NCBI RefSeq assembly: GCF_023147585.1
Contig: NZ_JAHXOZ010000001.1
Span: forward strand, 1 to 64,000
Length of the DNA stretch: 64,000 nt
Direction of reading: 5' to 3'
DNA from: Micrococcus sp. EYE_212
GTDB taxonomy: Bacteria; Actinomycetota; Actinomycetes; Actinomycetales; Micrococcaceae
Shown: piece by piece, positions 28,700 to 36,656 of the stretch
How positions within the stretch are numbered: position 1 is the stretch's first letter
How the letters are laid out: each line of letters opens with the position of its first letter
Program-made: the position numbers and the translations under genes
Notes under the pieces: generated by a model
The model's input: the letters and a program-made list of their open reading frames with translations, nothing else
Told to the model about the DNA's origin: nothing
Databases searched by the model: none

Positions 28700-30169
28700 T
28701 CAGGCCTCGGTGGGCTCCTCGGACTCGGCCGCGGCCTCGTCCTTCTTCGCCTCGTCCTTCTTCGCCGCGGCCTTCTTGGCGGCCGCCTTCTTGGCCGGGG
28801 CCTTCTTCGCGGGCTTCTCGGCCGGCTGCTCCTCGGCGGGGGCGTCCTCCACCGGGGCCTCCACGGCGTCGGCGCCGCCCGGGGTCACGAACGCCGTGAG
28901 GTCCACGGCGTTGCCCTCGGTGTCGGTGACCTCGGCGTGCTTGAGCACCTCGGCCAGCGCCTTGCGGCGGCGGACCTCGCCCATGATCATCGGGATCTGG
29001 CCAGCCTGGTCGAGCATCATGGCGAACTGGTTCGGGTCCATGCCGTACTCGGAGGACGTGGCGATGATGTACTCGATCAGCTCGCCCTGGTCCACGGTCA
29101 CGGACTCTGCCTCGGCGACCTCGTCGAGGAGGACCTCGTTGGCGAACGCCTCGCGGGTGTTCTTCTCCAGCTCGGCGCGGTGCTCCGGGGTGTCGTGGTC
29201 GTCACCGGACTCGTGGCCGCCCGCGGAGAAGTGCTGCTCGAGCTGCTCTGCGATCACGCCGTCCGGCACGGGCACCTCGACGAGCTTGCCCAGCTCCTCG
29301 AGGACCTTGTCGCGCGCCTCGACGCCCTGACGGGTCACGGCGTCCTCGGCGGCCTTCTTCTTGAGGTCGGCCTTCAGCTCCTCGATCGTGTCGAACTCGG
29401 AGGCCAGCTGGGCGAAGTCGTCGTCGGCCTCGGGCAGCTCGCGGTCCTTCACGGCGGTGAGCTGCACCTTCACGGTGGCGGTGCGGCCGTCGTGCTCGCC
29501 GCCGTTGAGGGTGGTCTCGAAGGTGGCGTCCTCGCCGGCGGACAGGCCGTCGAGGGCCTCGTCGATGCCGTCGAGCATGGTGCCGGCGCCCACCTGGTAG
29601 GAGAGGCCCTCAGCCTGGTCGACCTGCTCGCCGTCCACGGTGGCGGTCAGCGAGACGGTGACGAAGTCGTCCTTGCCCGCGGGACGGTCCACGTCCTTGA
29701 GGGTGCCGAAGCGGGCTCGCAGGGCGTCGAGGGCCCTCTGCTCGTCCTCCTCCGAGGCGGCGGCGGGCTCCACGGTGACCTTGAGGCCCTTGTAGTCGGG
29801 CAGCTCGATGGTGGGGCGCACGTCGAACTCGGCGGTGAAGGCCACCGGGGCCTCGCGGTTCGCGGAGTCCGGGGAGGCGGTCACGTCCACCTCGGGGCGG
29901 GAGATCGGGGTGACCTCGGCCTCCGAGACGGCCTGCGTGAACCACGTGTTCAGGCCCTCGTTGACGGCCTGGTCCACCACGGCCTCGAGTCCGAAGCGCT
30001 GCTCGATCATGCGCGCGGGGACCTTGCCGGCACGGAAGCCGGGGATCTGGACCTGCTGGGCGATGTCCTTGAACGCCTTGTCCAGCGCGGGCTTCACCTC
30101 CTCGAACGGCACCTCGACGGTCAGCTTGACGCGGGTCGGGCTGAGGTTCTCTGCGGTGGACTTGACCAC
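28700..30169 (-). CDS. tig: Trigger factor (ribosome-bound chaperone / prolyl isomerase)
   Basis: Trigger factor docks on L23 at the exit tunnel. The 489-residue protein has the ribosome-binding domain with [18 protein letters not shown] (the GFRxGxxP signature), a PPIase FKBP domain around residues 155-240 and the C-terminal chaperone arms. GTG 30169 follows AGGAG. The final 60 residues form an Ala/Lys/Glu tail with repeated AKKA units ([19 protein letters not shown]), resembling histone H1-like tails and absent from E. coli Tig. The gene ends at a strong terminator. Confidence 0.96.
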   Translation of the reverse strand: MVKSTAENLSPTRVKLTVEVPFEEVKPALDKAFKDIAQQVQIPGFRAGKVPARMIEQRFGLEAVVDQAVNEGLNTWFTQAVSEAEVTPISRPEVDVTASPDSANREAPVAFTAEFDVRPTIELPDYKGLKVTVEPAAASEEDEQRALDALRARFGTLKDVDRPAGKDDFVTVSLTATVDGEQVDQAEGLSYQVGAGTMLDGIDEALDGLSAGEDATFETTLNGGEHDGRTATVKVQLTAVKDRELPEADDDFAQLASEFDTIEELKADLKKKAAEDAVTRQGVEARDKVLEELGKLVEVPVPDGVIAEQLEQHFSAGGHESGDDHDTPEHRAELEKNTREAFANEVLLDEVAEAESVTVDQGELIEYIIATSSEYGMDPNQFAMMLDQAGQIPMIMGEVRRRKALAEVLKHAEVTDTEGNAVDLTAFVTPGGADAVEAPVEDAPAEEQPAEKPAKKAPAKKAAAKKAAAKKDEAKKDEAAAESEEPTEA

Positions 30170-30215
30170 GGATGGCTCCTGTTGCACTGGATGACGGATG
30201 GATGTGACGACAGTG

Positions 30216-30289
30216 TCGGGGTGACAGGATTTGAACCTGCGGCCTCACGCTCCCAAAGCGCGCGCTCTACCAAGCTGAGCTACACCCCG
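30216..30289 (-). tRNA. tRNA-Pro(TGG)
   Basis: A minus-strand cloverleaf: acceptor CGGGGTG/CACCCCG, D-arm GCTC/GAGC, anticodon stem CGCGC/GCGTG (one G-U pair) with loop TTTGGGA, anticodon TGG. The C1-G72 first pair is typical of tRNA-Pro. CCA is not encoded. A -10 box TAGGAT at 30375-30370 overlaps the stop of the SDR gene upstream. Confidence 0.96.
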
Positions 30290-30372
30290 TCGTCTGGAGA
30301 TGACGCCGGTCGGGCTCACGCGATCGCACGCCGGGCACCCGAGACGCTGCCTGCAGGGCAGACTGTGGAATC

Positions 30373-31290
30373 CTAGCGCGCCGCGCGGTCCGGGGCGAAA
30401 ACCGGGGGCGGAGCCGTCGGCGTCGACCGGCCCGTGAACGCGTCCATGGTGGCATTGACGCCGAGGACGTCCATGGCGGCGTCGAAGGCGCCGCCGGGCA
30501 GGGCGCGCAGGGGGGCGATGAGCCCCACGGCCCGGGGCAGGAGGAGCCGACGGCGGCCCGCCTCCACCGCGTCCAGCACCGCGTCGGCCACCGCCTCCGG
30601 CCGCAGGATCGGCAGGAGCGCGGGGATGCGGGTGCGGACGCCGTCGAACATGCCGGTGCTGACGTAGTACGGGCACACGACGAGCGAGGTGACGGGGCTG
30701 CCCTCCTTGCGCAGCTCGGCGCCCAGCGACTCGGCGAAGCCGACGGCGGCGTGCTTGGAGGCCGAGTAGTCGGTCTGCCGGGCGACGCCCACGAGCCCGG
30801 CGGCCGAGGCCACCGTGACGATCGCCCCGCGCCCCCGCGCCCGCATCCCGGGGAGCACCGCGCGGGTGAGCCAATAGGGAGCCAGCGCGTTCACCGCGAA
30901 GGTGCGGCGGATCCCCTCCTCCGTGGCGTCCTCGAGGCGCGCGCCGGTCACGACGCCCGCGTTGTTGACGGCCACGTCCACCTCGCCCGCGCGCTCGGCG
31001 GCCGCGGCGACGGCGGCGGCGTCCGTGACGTCGATCCGCTCGGCGACGCCCTGGGCGCCCCGGGACGTGGCCTCCTGCGCGACGGCGAGCGCGGCCGCCT
31101 CGTCCCGATCCCACACGAGCACGCGGGCCGCGCCCCGCTCCGCCGCACCGAGGGCCATGAGGCGGCCGATCCCGGAGCCGGCACCGGTGACGAGCACGAT
31201 GCGACCGGCGAGCGGCAGGCGGCGCCGGACGGGGACGACGGAGCGGAGGCCGCGGGCGGCGGCACCGAGTGAGGGGGGACGAAGCGGCAT
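30373..31290 (-). CDS. SDR family oxidoreductase
   Basis: 305 residues. Cofactor motif VTGAGSGIGRL near residue 34, NNAGV, the catalytic serine in VTVASAAG and YSASK. The C-terminal part after residue 230 (RTRIPALLPILRPEAVADAV and on) is typical of SDRs of the retinol-dehydrogenase-like/SDR-family bacterial group that have a membrane-associated tail. The substrate is unknown. A second SDR lies at 20172, but the two share only the fold. The gene is divergent from tRNA-Gly. Confidence 0.85.
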   Translation of the reverse strand: MPLRPPSLGAAARGLRSVVPVRRRLPLAGRIVLVTGAGSGIGRLMALGAAERGAARVLVWDRDEAAALAVAQEATSRGAQGVAERIDVTDAAAVAAAAERAGEVDVAVNNAGVVTGARLEDATEEGIRRTFAVNALAPYWLTRAVLPGMRARGRGAIVTVASAAGLVGVARQTDYSASKHAAVGFAESLGAELRKEGSPVTSLVVCPYYVSTGMFDGVRTRIPALLPILRPEAVADAVLDAVEAGRRRLLLPRAVGLIAPLRALPGGAFDAAMDVLGVNATMDAFTGRSTPTAPPPVFAPDRAAR

Positions 31291-31344
31291 GGCGCCTCCG
31301 TGCTAGTCTGGCTGGCGCTGGTCCGCGATCCTCGCGGATGGCCC

Positions 31345-31415
31345 GGGGATGTAGCTCAATGGTAGAGCCCCAGTCTTCCAAACTGGCTACGCGGGTTCGA
31401 TTCCCGTCATCCCCT
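31345..31415 (+). tRNA. tRNA-Gly(TCC)
   Basis: Acceptor stem GGGGATG/CATCCCC, D-arm GCTC/GAGC, anticodon stem CCAGT/ACTGG with loop CTTCCAA, anticodon TCC, T-arm GCGGG/CCCGT region with GGTTCGATT. CCA is not encoded. A -10 box TAGTCT lies at 31304-31309, about 35 bases upstream. Confidence 0.95.
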
Positions 31416-31521
31416 CGTCCGTCCCGGCCCGCCGTCGTCTCCACGGCGGCGACCGGGACTTCTTCATGTCGGCGTCCTCCGCCCAGGTCGTGAGCCGATC
31501 CGAGCGAAGGAGCACCCGATC

Positions 31522-32733
31522 GTGTCCCACCGGCACACCGCCCCCGCGCCGTCCTCCCCGGCCGCCCGTGCCGCGGCCTGGGCGATCCCCATCGCCGCCG
31601 CCCTGCTCATCGTCCTCCTCACGCCGGGGAGCGGGCTCGACCTCGCCGTGTACCGCGAGGGCGGCCTGGCCCTGCTGGACCCGGAGGCGGACCTCTACGC
31701 CCCGATCCTGGGCCCGGTGGGCGATCCGGGGCTGCCGTTCACGTACCCCACCTTCGCGGCCCTGCTGTTCACCCCGCTGACCCTGGTCCCGCTGCCCGTC
31801 TCCCTCGGAGTGCTGACGGTGCTCACCGCCGTGCTGATGCACCTGGTCAGCCGCGACCTGACCGGACGCCTGCGCGCGGCCCTGCCCCGGTGGCGGGTGC
31901 CCGCCTGGGTGCTCACCGTCGTGGCGCTCCTCGCCATGCCCGGCCGTGAGACGCTCACCTATGGCCAGATCAACGTGGTGCTCATGGCCTCGGTCTACCT
32001 CGCGCTCGCCTCGCGCCGGCATCCGTGGGCGTGGTTCGCCGTCGCCGTGGGCGTGACCGCCGGCATCAAGCTGACCCCGCTGGCCCTCCTCCTGCTGCCC
32101 CTCATGCTGGGCCGGTTCCGCACCATCCTGCTGGCCGGAGGCGCCTTCCTGGCCACGCAGGCCATCGGCTTCCTCGCGGCCCCGGAGCCCACCTGGCGGT
32201 TCTGGACCTCGGTGCTGCGGGACCCCTCCCGCGTGGGCGGGATCGACTACATCGACAACGCGTCCGTGCGCGGGATGCTCGCGCGCTTCACGGAGCACGA
32301 GACGCTCCCGTGGCTGCTCGGCGTCGCCGCGGTGATCGGTCTCGTGGCCGTGCTGATCCGGCGGGAGCGCGGGCGGGACCGGATCGTCCTCCTGGGCCTG
32401 ACCAGCGCCGTCCCCCTGCTGATCTCGCCCATCAGCTGGGTGCACCACTTCGTGTGGTGGCCCGTGTTCCTCTACGCGGTGCTCGCGGTGACGTCCGGGG
32501 CCCGCAGCCGCGCGCTGCGGATCGCAGCGGTGACGGTCGCCGGCCTCACGCTGGCCGCCCTCGCGTACACGCCCAAGCACCTGGCGAACGCCTTCGGGGA
32601 CGGATGGATCAACGCCGCCACGGGCGCCGCAATCCCCCTGGGCATGGTGCTGCTGCTCGGGTTCACGCTCGCCGCGAGCCTGACGCACCGGAGCGCGGAC
32701 GGCACGACACCGGAGGTGCGCTCCGGGCGCTGA
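31522..32733 (+). CDS. GT87-type (DUF2029) polyprenol-phosphate mannosyltransferase-like membrane protein
   Basis: 403 residues with about ten hydrophobic helices. The first extracytoplasmic loop contains the acidic DLAVYREGGLALL and YPTFAALLF stretches typical of GT-C enzymes of the PimE/GT87 family. GIKLTPLALLLLPLMLGR and HHFVWWPVFLYAV are also characteristic. Relatives move mannose from polyprenyl phosphomannose to PIM or lipomannan. GTG 31522 has GAAGGAG about 10 bases upstream. It is monocistronic and ends at a terminator. It may work with the lipomannan cluster at 46471-51040, but the acceptor is unknown. Confidence 0.8.
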   Translation: MSHRHTAPAPSSPAARAAAWAIPIAAALLIVLLTPGSGLDLAVYREGGLALLDPEADLYAPILGPVGDPGLPFTYPTFAALLFTPLTLVPLPVSLGVLTVLTAVLMHLVSRDLTGRLRAALPRWRVPAWVLTVVALLAMPGRETLTYGQINVVLMASVYLALASRRHPWAWFAVAVGVTAGIKLTPLALLLLPLMLGRFRTILLAGGAFLATQAIGFLAAPEPTWRFWTSVLRDPSRVGGIDYIDNASVRGMLARFTEHETLPWLLGVAAVIGLVAVLIRRERGRDRIVLLGLTSAVPLLISPISWVHHFVWWPVFLYAVLAVTSGARSRALRIAAVTVAGLTLAALAYTPKHLANAFGDGWINAATGAAIPLGMVLLLGFTLAASLTHRSADGTTPEVRSGR

Positions 32734-32760
32734 GTGCGGCCCCGCCCCGTGGCATGGAGA

Positions 32761-32787
32761 AGGGCCCGGCACGGTGTGCCGGGCCCT
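32761..32787 (+). terminator. Rho-independent terminator after GT87 gene
   Basis: AGGGCCCGGCA pairs with TGCCGGGCCCT around a 5-base loop, followed by TCGTCAAAG. It is 28 bases after the GT87 stop and may also stop transcription coming from the secreted protein gene on the other strand. Confidence 0.8.
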
Positions 32788-32848
32788 TCGTCAAAGTCAG
32801 CGCCGGTGTGAGGGAGCTGGACTGACGGTCGCCAGCGGTTCGCGAAGG

Positions 32849-33457
32849 TCAGACCGCGGCAGTGAAGCGCATGTTGATCACGTCGATGCTGGGCACCGCG
32901 GAGCCACGGGCCGAGGAGAGCCTGAGACTGAACGTGGTGATCGGCCCGGCGTAGGTCACGGCCACCGTGCCGTTCACGCCCTCGGCAGTGACCGTGTACG
33001 GCGAGGTGGCGGTGCCGGCACCCGAAGCGCCGTTGGCCGGGATGCCGTTCGTGGGCGCCGGAGTGAGCACGACCTGATCCTGGAATCCCTTGGCGCCGCT
33101 GTTCAGCCGGGCGTTCAAGCCGGAGAGGGTGAACGTGAGATTGGTGACCGCACGGTCGAAGGTGAAGGTCACCGTCGTTGAACCCGTAATCGTCAGGGCG
33201 GCGCCGGAACCGCGAATGGTGCCCCCGCCCGATGCCGCGACGCCGACCTCCAGCGTGGGCGGAGCGGGCGTGACCGGGGGGTTGGTCGCGACGGGGGTGG
33301 CGGTGCCGACGCCCGAGGTCGCGAAGGCCACCGTGTAGGCGACGCTCGGCGACGCGGCGGCGAACGGCGCCACGGCCACGGCGGCGACGGCGGGGACGCT
33401 CCAGGCCAGGCCGCGGACGACGGAGGAGCGCGAGACAGGAGTGGTGGGGTGCGACAT
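32849..33457 (-). CDS. Secreted protein of unknown function
   Basis: 202 residues. The N-terminus SRSSVVRGLAWSVPAVAAVAV then APFAAAS is a signal peptide of the kind found on many Micrococcaceae and Arthrobacter exported proteins (an SRxxVxxGxAWSVP pattern). The rest is a Thr/Ser/Ala/Gly-rich beta-type sequence (TITGSTTVTFTFDRAVTNLTF) with no cysteines and no sortase motif. It resembles a small surface adhesin or S-layer-like domain in composition only. Codons are less GC-rich than in neighbours, and an AT-richer region lies upstream. It may be accessory or laterally acquired. Confidence 0.75.
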   Translation of the reverse strand: MSHPTTPVSRSSVVRGLAWSVPAVAAVAVAPFAAASPSVAYTVAFATSGVGTATPVATNPPVTPAPPTLEVGVAASGGGTIRGSGAALTITGSTTVTFTFDRAVTNLTFTLSGLNARLNSGAKGFQDQVVLTPAPTNGIPANGASGAGTATSPYTVTAEGVNGTVAVTYAGPITTFSLRLSSARGSAVPSIDVINMRFTAAV

Positions 33458-33783
33458 GGGGGGGTCCTCTGCTGGTGTACGGGAGGTGATGGGTCAGCGC
33501 TTCACTGAGAGCCGATCCGCCCTCCCGACAACGCCGAGAACAGTATAGGCACAGCCCCGCACAACCAGTTCGAGAACACAACGTCCAAGAATACGCCGCT
33601 GACCTGGGGATTTTCGCGTCACGCCACAGACTCCACATCACCGGTCGCTGACAATGGTGTTCTGCCTCACATCAACGCGACGGTGCCCCAGCGTCGCGCG
33701 GCGCCCCCCCGTTCGCCTGGCGGGACCTCGGCATTCACGCCGTGGTCGCCCCGTCATCGCACCCCGCGCGTAGAACGGCCGCC
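33458..33783. other. AT-richer intergenic region with a promoter
   Basis: About 325 bases with noticeably more A and T than the rest of the window and no supported ORF. On the minus strand TATACT (33547-33542) is a strong -10 candidate for the secreted protein gene, with a leader of about 80 bases; no convincing -35 accompanies it. The right end carries the start region of the broken phoD. Confidence 0.55.
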
Positions 33784-35014
33784 ATGGACTTCTCCTTCGT
33801 CTCCGCCGTCTCCCGCCGCGGTCTCCTCCAGTGCGCCGCGGCCACGTCAAGACGAGCGCCGCCTCCGACCACACCGTCAAGGTCGACGTCGACGGCCTGG
33901 GCCCCTGCACGCGCTACTGGTACCGGTTCAGCGCGCGGGGCGAGCACAGCCCGGTCGGCCGCACCCAGACGGCCCCCGACGTCGCCACGCCCTCCAGAAG
34001 TCCGACCCGGACCAGCAGGCCGCGCACCGGGCGCTTCCCTGGATCACGATCGTCGACGACCACGAGATCACGAGCGACGCGTGGGCCGACGGCGCCCAGA
34101 ACCACCAGCTGGGCGAGGGCGACGACGCGGCCCGTAGGGCGTCCGCGCTCCAGGCCTACCTCGAGTGGACGCCGGTGCGGCTGCCCGACCAGTCGGTGCC
34201 GCACGAGGGGACCCGCTGCTTCCGCCGGTTCCCCTTCGGCGACCTCGCCCAGCTCAGCATCGCCGACACCCGCCAGAACCGGTCCCGCCGGGCCTGCGGC
34301 TTCCTGCCCCTGGGGAATCCGGTGACCGACGCGGTCATGGAGGATCCGGCCCGCGTGCTCACCGAGCCCGCCCGGACCCGGTGGCTGCAGGACGGCGTGC
34401 GCCGCGCCGCGGAGCTGTGGCACCCGATCGGCCAGCAGATCGTGATGACGCGGGTGCTGTGGCCCGGGGCCGCGCTCGGGGCGTCAGGCGCGACGATCGT
34501 CAACGCCGACCAGTGGGACGGCTATCGACCGGCGCAGCGGGACATGGTCGACTCCCTGTGCCAGGCGCGTGCCGACGCCGTGGTCCTCACGGGCGACACC
34601 CACTCCTCGCGGGCGAACGAGCTGGTCGCCGACCCTGGCGAGCGCTCGACCGGCGTCGAGTTCGTCTGCCCCTCCGTCTCCAGCGACGGCTTCTTCGAGT
34701 TCAGCGGCGGCACGGCCGACCCGGTGGGCGGCGTGACACGCACCCGTCAGCTCACCGGCGCCCTCCAGGCCATGAACCCCCACGTGAAGCACCTGGACGG
34801 GATCGGACACGGCTGGGTCTGCGTGGACGTCACGCCGGAACGCGTGCAGGCCGACTGGCACCCGGCCCCGCTGCCGACGGCGGCCGTGCCCGATCCGCGC
34901 GTCGTGCGCGGCATCGAGCCGGTGCACGCGTTCTCCTACGTCACCCGCCGCGGGGAGCGCACCCTGCGGGCGGCCGCCGGACCGGTCGGCCGGCGCGCCG
35001 ACACGCCCCGCTGA
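33784..35014 (+). pseudogene. phoD: Alkaline phosphatase D (phoD), two internal deletions with frame changes
   Basis: Three pieces in three frames. From ATG 33784 a Tat-like start MDFSFVSAVSRRGLLQCAAA is read. Near 33840 the PhoD N-terminal domain continues in another frame (HTVKVDVDGLGPCTRYWYRF, SPVGRTQTAPD). From about 33990 the third frame carries the metallophosphatase domain from WITIVDDHEITSDAWADGA to the end, including GDTHSSRANEL. Missing are most of the sequence between the signal peptide and the N-terminal domain, and the start of the catalytic domain with the GDYIYEY-type metal ligands. A working PhoD is Tat-exported and cleaves phosphodiesters and monoesters. The surviving C-terminal frame of over 300 codons is intact, so decay looks recent. 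Confidence 0.85.
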
Positions 35015-35021
35015 CGGAGCG

Positions 35022-35059
35022 GGCCGACCGCCGCCCCACAGGACGGACGACGGTCGGCC
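35022..35059. terminator. Possible bidirectional terminator
   Basis: GGCCGACCG pairs with CGGTCGGCC across a 20-base interior that can fold partly. It lies between the end of the phoD remnant (+) and the end of the Nei-type gene (-). Confidence 0.5.
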
Positions 35060-35068
35060 TCGGCACGG

Positions 35069-35974
35069 TCACGTCTGGCACACGGTGCAGCGGTACAGCT
35101 TCCGCGCGGCCATCTCCTCCACCACGATCGCATCCCGCCCGCACACCAGGCACGGCCGGCCGTGGCGGTGGTAGACGTAGGTCGCATGCTCGGGCCACGC
35201 CTCCTCGGCGGGAACGCCGGGCCGGTGCTCGGGGCGCGTCGTCACGATGCGTCCGAGACGCACGCCCTCGCGCATGAGCGCGGCGTTGTCGTCCCACAGG
35301 GCGCACAGCGCCTCCTCCCCCACGTCCCTCGCGGGTCTCCACGGGTCGATCCGGGCGCGGAACAGGGCCTCGGCACGGAAGATGTTGCCGATCCCGCTCG
35401 CGGCCGACTGGTCCATGAGCACGACGCCGATCGGCCGCCTCGTGCGGGCGGCGAGCCGCAGGAAGGGGGTGGGGTCGTCACCGTTGAGGGGGTCGGGACC
35501 GAGCGTCGCGGTCACCTGCTCCACCTCGTCGGCGGTGAGCAGCCGGCACTGCGCGGCCCCGATCAGGTCCGCCCAGCCGTGCGCGGAGCGCAGGCGCAAG
35601 CGCACCGTGGGGGCCGGTGGCGGCGGGACGACCCAGCCGTCGTCGTGGGCGAGGCCGGATGTGGCCGGGCCGCCCTGCACCTCCCGCTCCCCGATGCGCC
35701 GCGGCGCGCCGATGGACGAGGCTGCGGCGAACGTCTCGTCCCCGCCGAAGGTCCATGCCCCGTACATGCCGAGGTGGACGTTGAGCGACAGACCGTCCTC
35801 GACGTCGGCGAAGAAGTGCTTGCCGTGCGCCCACGCGCGCTCGAGGACGCGCCCGTCGATCAGCGCCGCGCCCTCGGTGAACCGCCCCTGCGGGCTCGAG
35901 GCGCCCAGGATCTCGCCGCCGAAGACGTCGGTGAACTGCCGCGCGAGACGGTGGATGGAGTGCCCCTCAGGCAC
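35069..35974 (-). CDS. Fpg/Nei family DNA glycosylase (endonuclease VIII-like)
   Basis: 301 residues. The N-terminal MPEGHSIHRLA supplies the catalytic Pro2 and Glu3 used for Schiff-base beta-delta elimination. The helix-two-turn-helix region reads DQSAASGIGNIFRAEALF and the C-terminal zinc finger CLVCGRDAIVVEEMAARKLYRCTVC has the four cysteines. PEGHxI rather than PELPE points to the Nei/Nei2 side, which removes oxidised pyrimidines. The gene abuts rpiB (1-base spacing), and the pair is probably co-transcribed. Confidence 0.92.
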   Translation of the reverse strand: MPEGHSIHRLARQFTDVFGGEILGASSPQGRFTEGAALIDGRVLERAWAHGKHFFADVEDGLSLNVHLGMYGAWTFGGDETFAAASSIGAPRRIGEREVQGGPATSGLAHDDGWVVPPPPAPTVRLRLRSAHGWADLIGAAQCRLLTADEVEQVTATLGPDPLNGDDPTPFLRLAARTRRPIGVVLMDQSAASGIGNIFRAEALFRARIDPWRPARDVGEEALCALWDDNAALMREGVRLGRIVTTRPEHRPGVPAEEAWPEHATYVYHRHGRPCLVCGRDAIVVEEMAARKLYRCTVCQT

Positions 35975-36448
35975 TCACATCACCACCTCGCCGGTCACCT
36001 CGTAGCGCGCGATCTTGCCGATGCGGCGCACGTGGCGCTCGTCCTCGCTGAAGGGCTCGGCGAGGAACGCCTCGATGATCGCGGTGGCCTCCTCGAGGCT
36101 GTGCTGCCGGCCGCCCACGGCGACGACGTTCGCGTCGTTGTGCTCGCGGGCGAGCTTCGCGGTGCTGAGGTTCCAGGCCAGCGCGGCGCGGACGCCCTGC
36201 ACCTTGTTCGCGGCGATCTGCTCACCGTTGCCGGAGCCGCCGAGGACGATGCCGAGGGAGTCCACTCCCTGCTCGCGGTCGGCGACGACGGCGCGGGCGG
36301 CGTTGATGCAGAAGCCCGGGTAGTCGTCCTGCGCGTCGTACTCGGTGGGTCCGTGGTCCACCATCTCGTAGCCGGCGGCGGTGAGGTGCTCCACCAGGTG
36401 GGCGGACAGCTCCATGCCGGCGTGGTCGGTGGCGATGTGGACGCGCAT
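35975..36448 (-). CDS. rpiB: Ribose-5-phosphate isomerase B
   Basis: RpiB interconverts ribose-5- and ribulose-5-phosphate. The 157-residue protein starts MRVHIATDHAGMELSAHL, with the phosphate-binding GGSGNGEQIAANK loop and REHNDANVVAVGGR in place. The glycine-rich loop has Ser at the position where some LacA/RpiB proteins have Cys; mycobacterial RpiB also lacks that cysteine and uses a glutamate (here in GNGEQ). It is upstream of and adjacent to the Nei-type gene. Confidence 0.95.
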   Translation of the reverse strand: MRVHIATDHAGMELSAHLVEHLTAAGYEMVDHGPTEYDAQDDYPGFCINAARAVVADREQGVDSLGIVLGGSGNGEQIAANKVQGVRAALAWNLSTAKLAREHNDANVVAVGGRQHSLEEATAIIEAFLAEPFSEDERHVRRIGKIARYEVTGEVVM

Positions 36449-36656
36449 GGGGGCTCCCGGAGGGTAGGCGGAGGGTCGGCGACCAGCCTACCGAGCGGAG
36501 ACGTCGGCCCGGGTGACCGGGGGGAGGCGATCCACACCACAGCCGGAGCGCGGCCGCCGGGCGGGGTGTCCGGCGCAGGTGACACAATGGCGGTCAGTGA
36601 GCCGGGGCACATCCCGCACCGGCCGTCGTCGTCCCTTCCCTACCCCTGGAGGTTCC

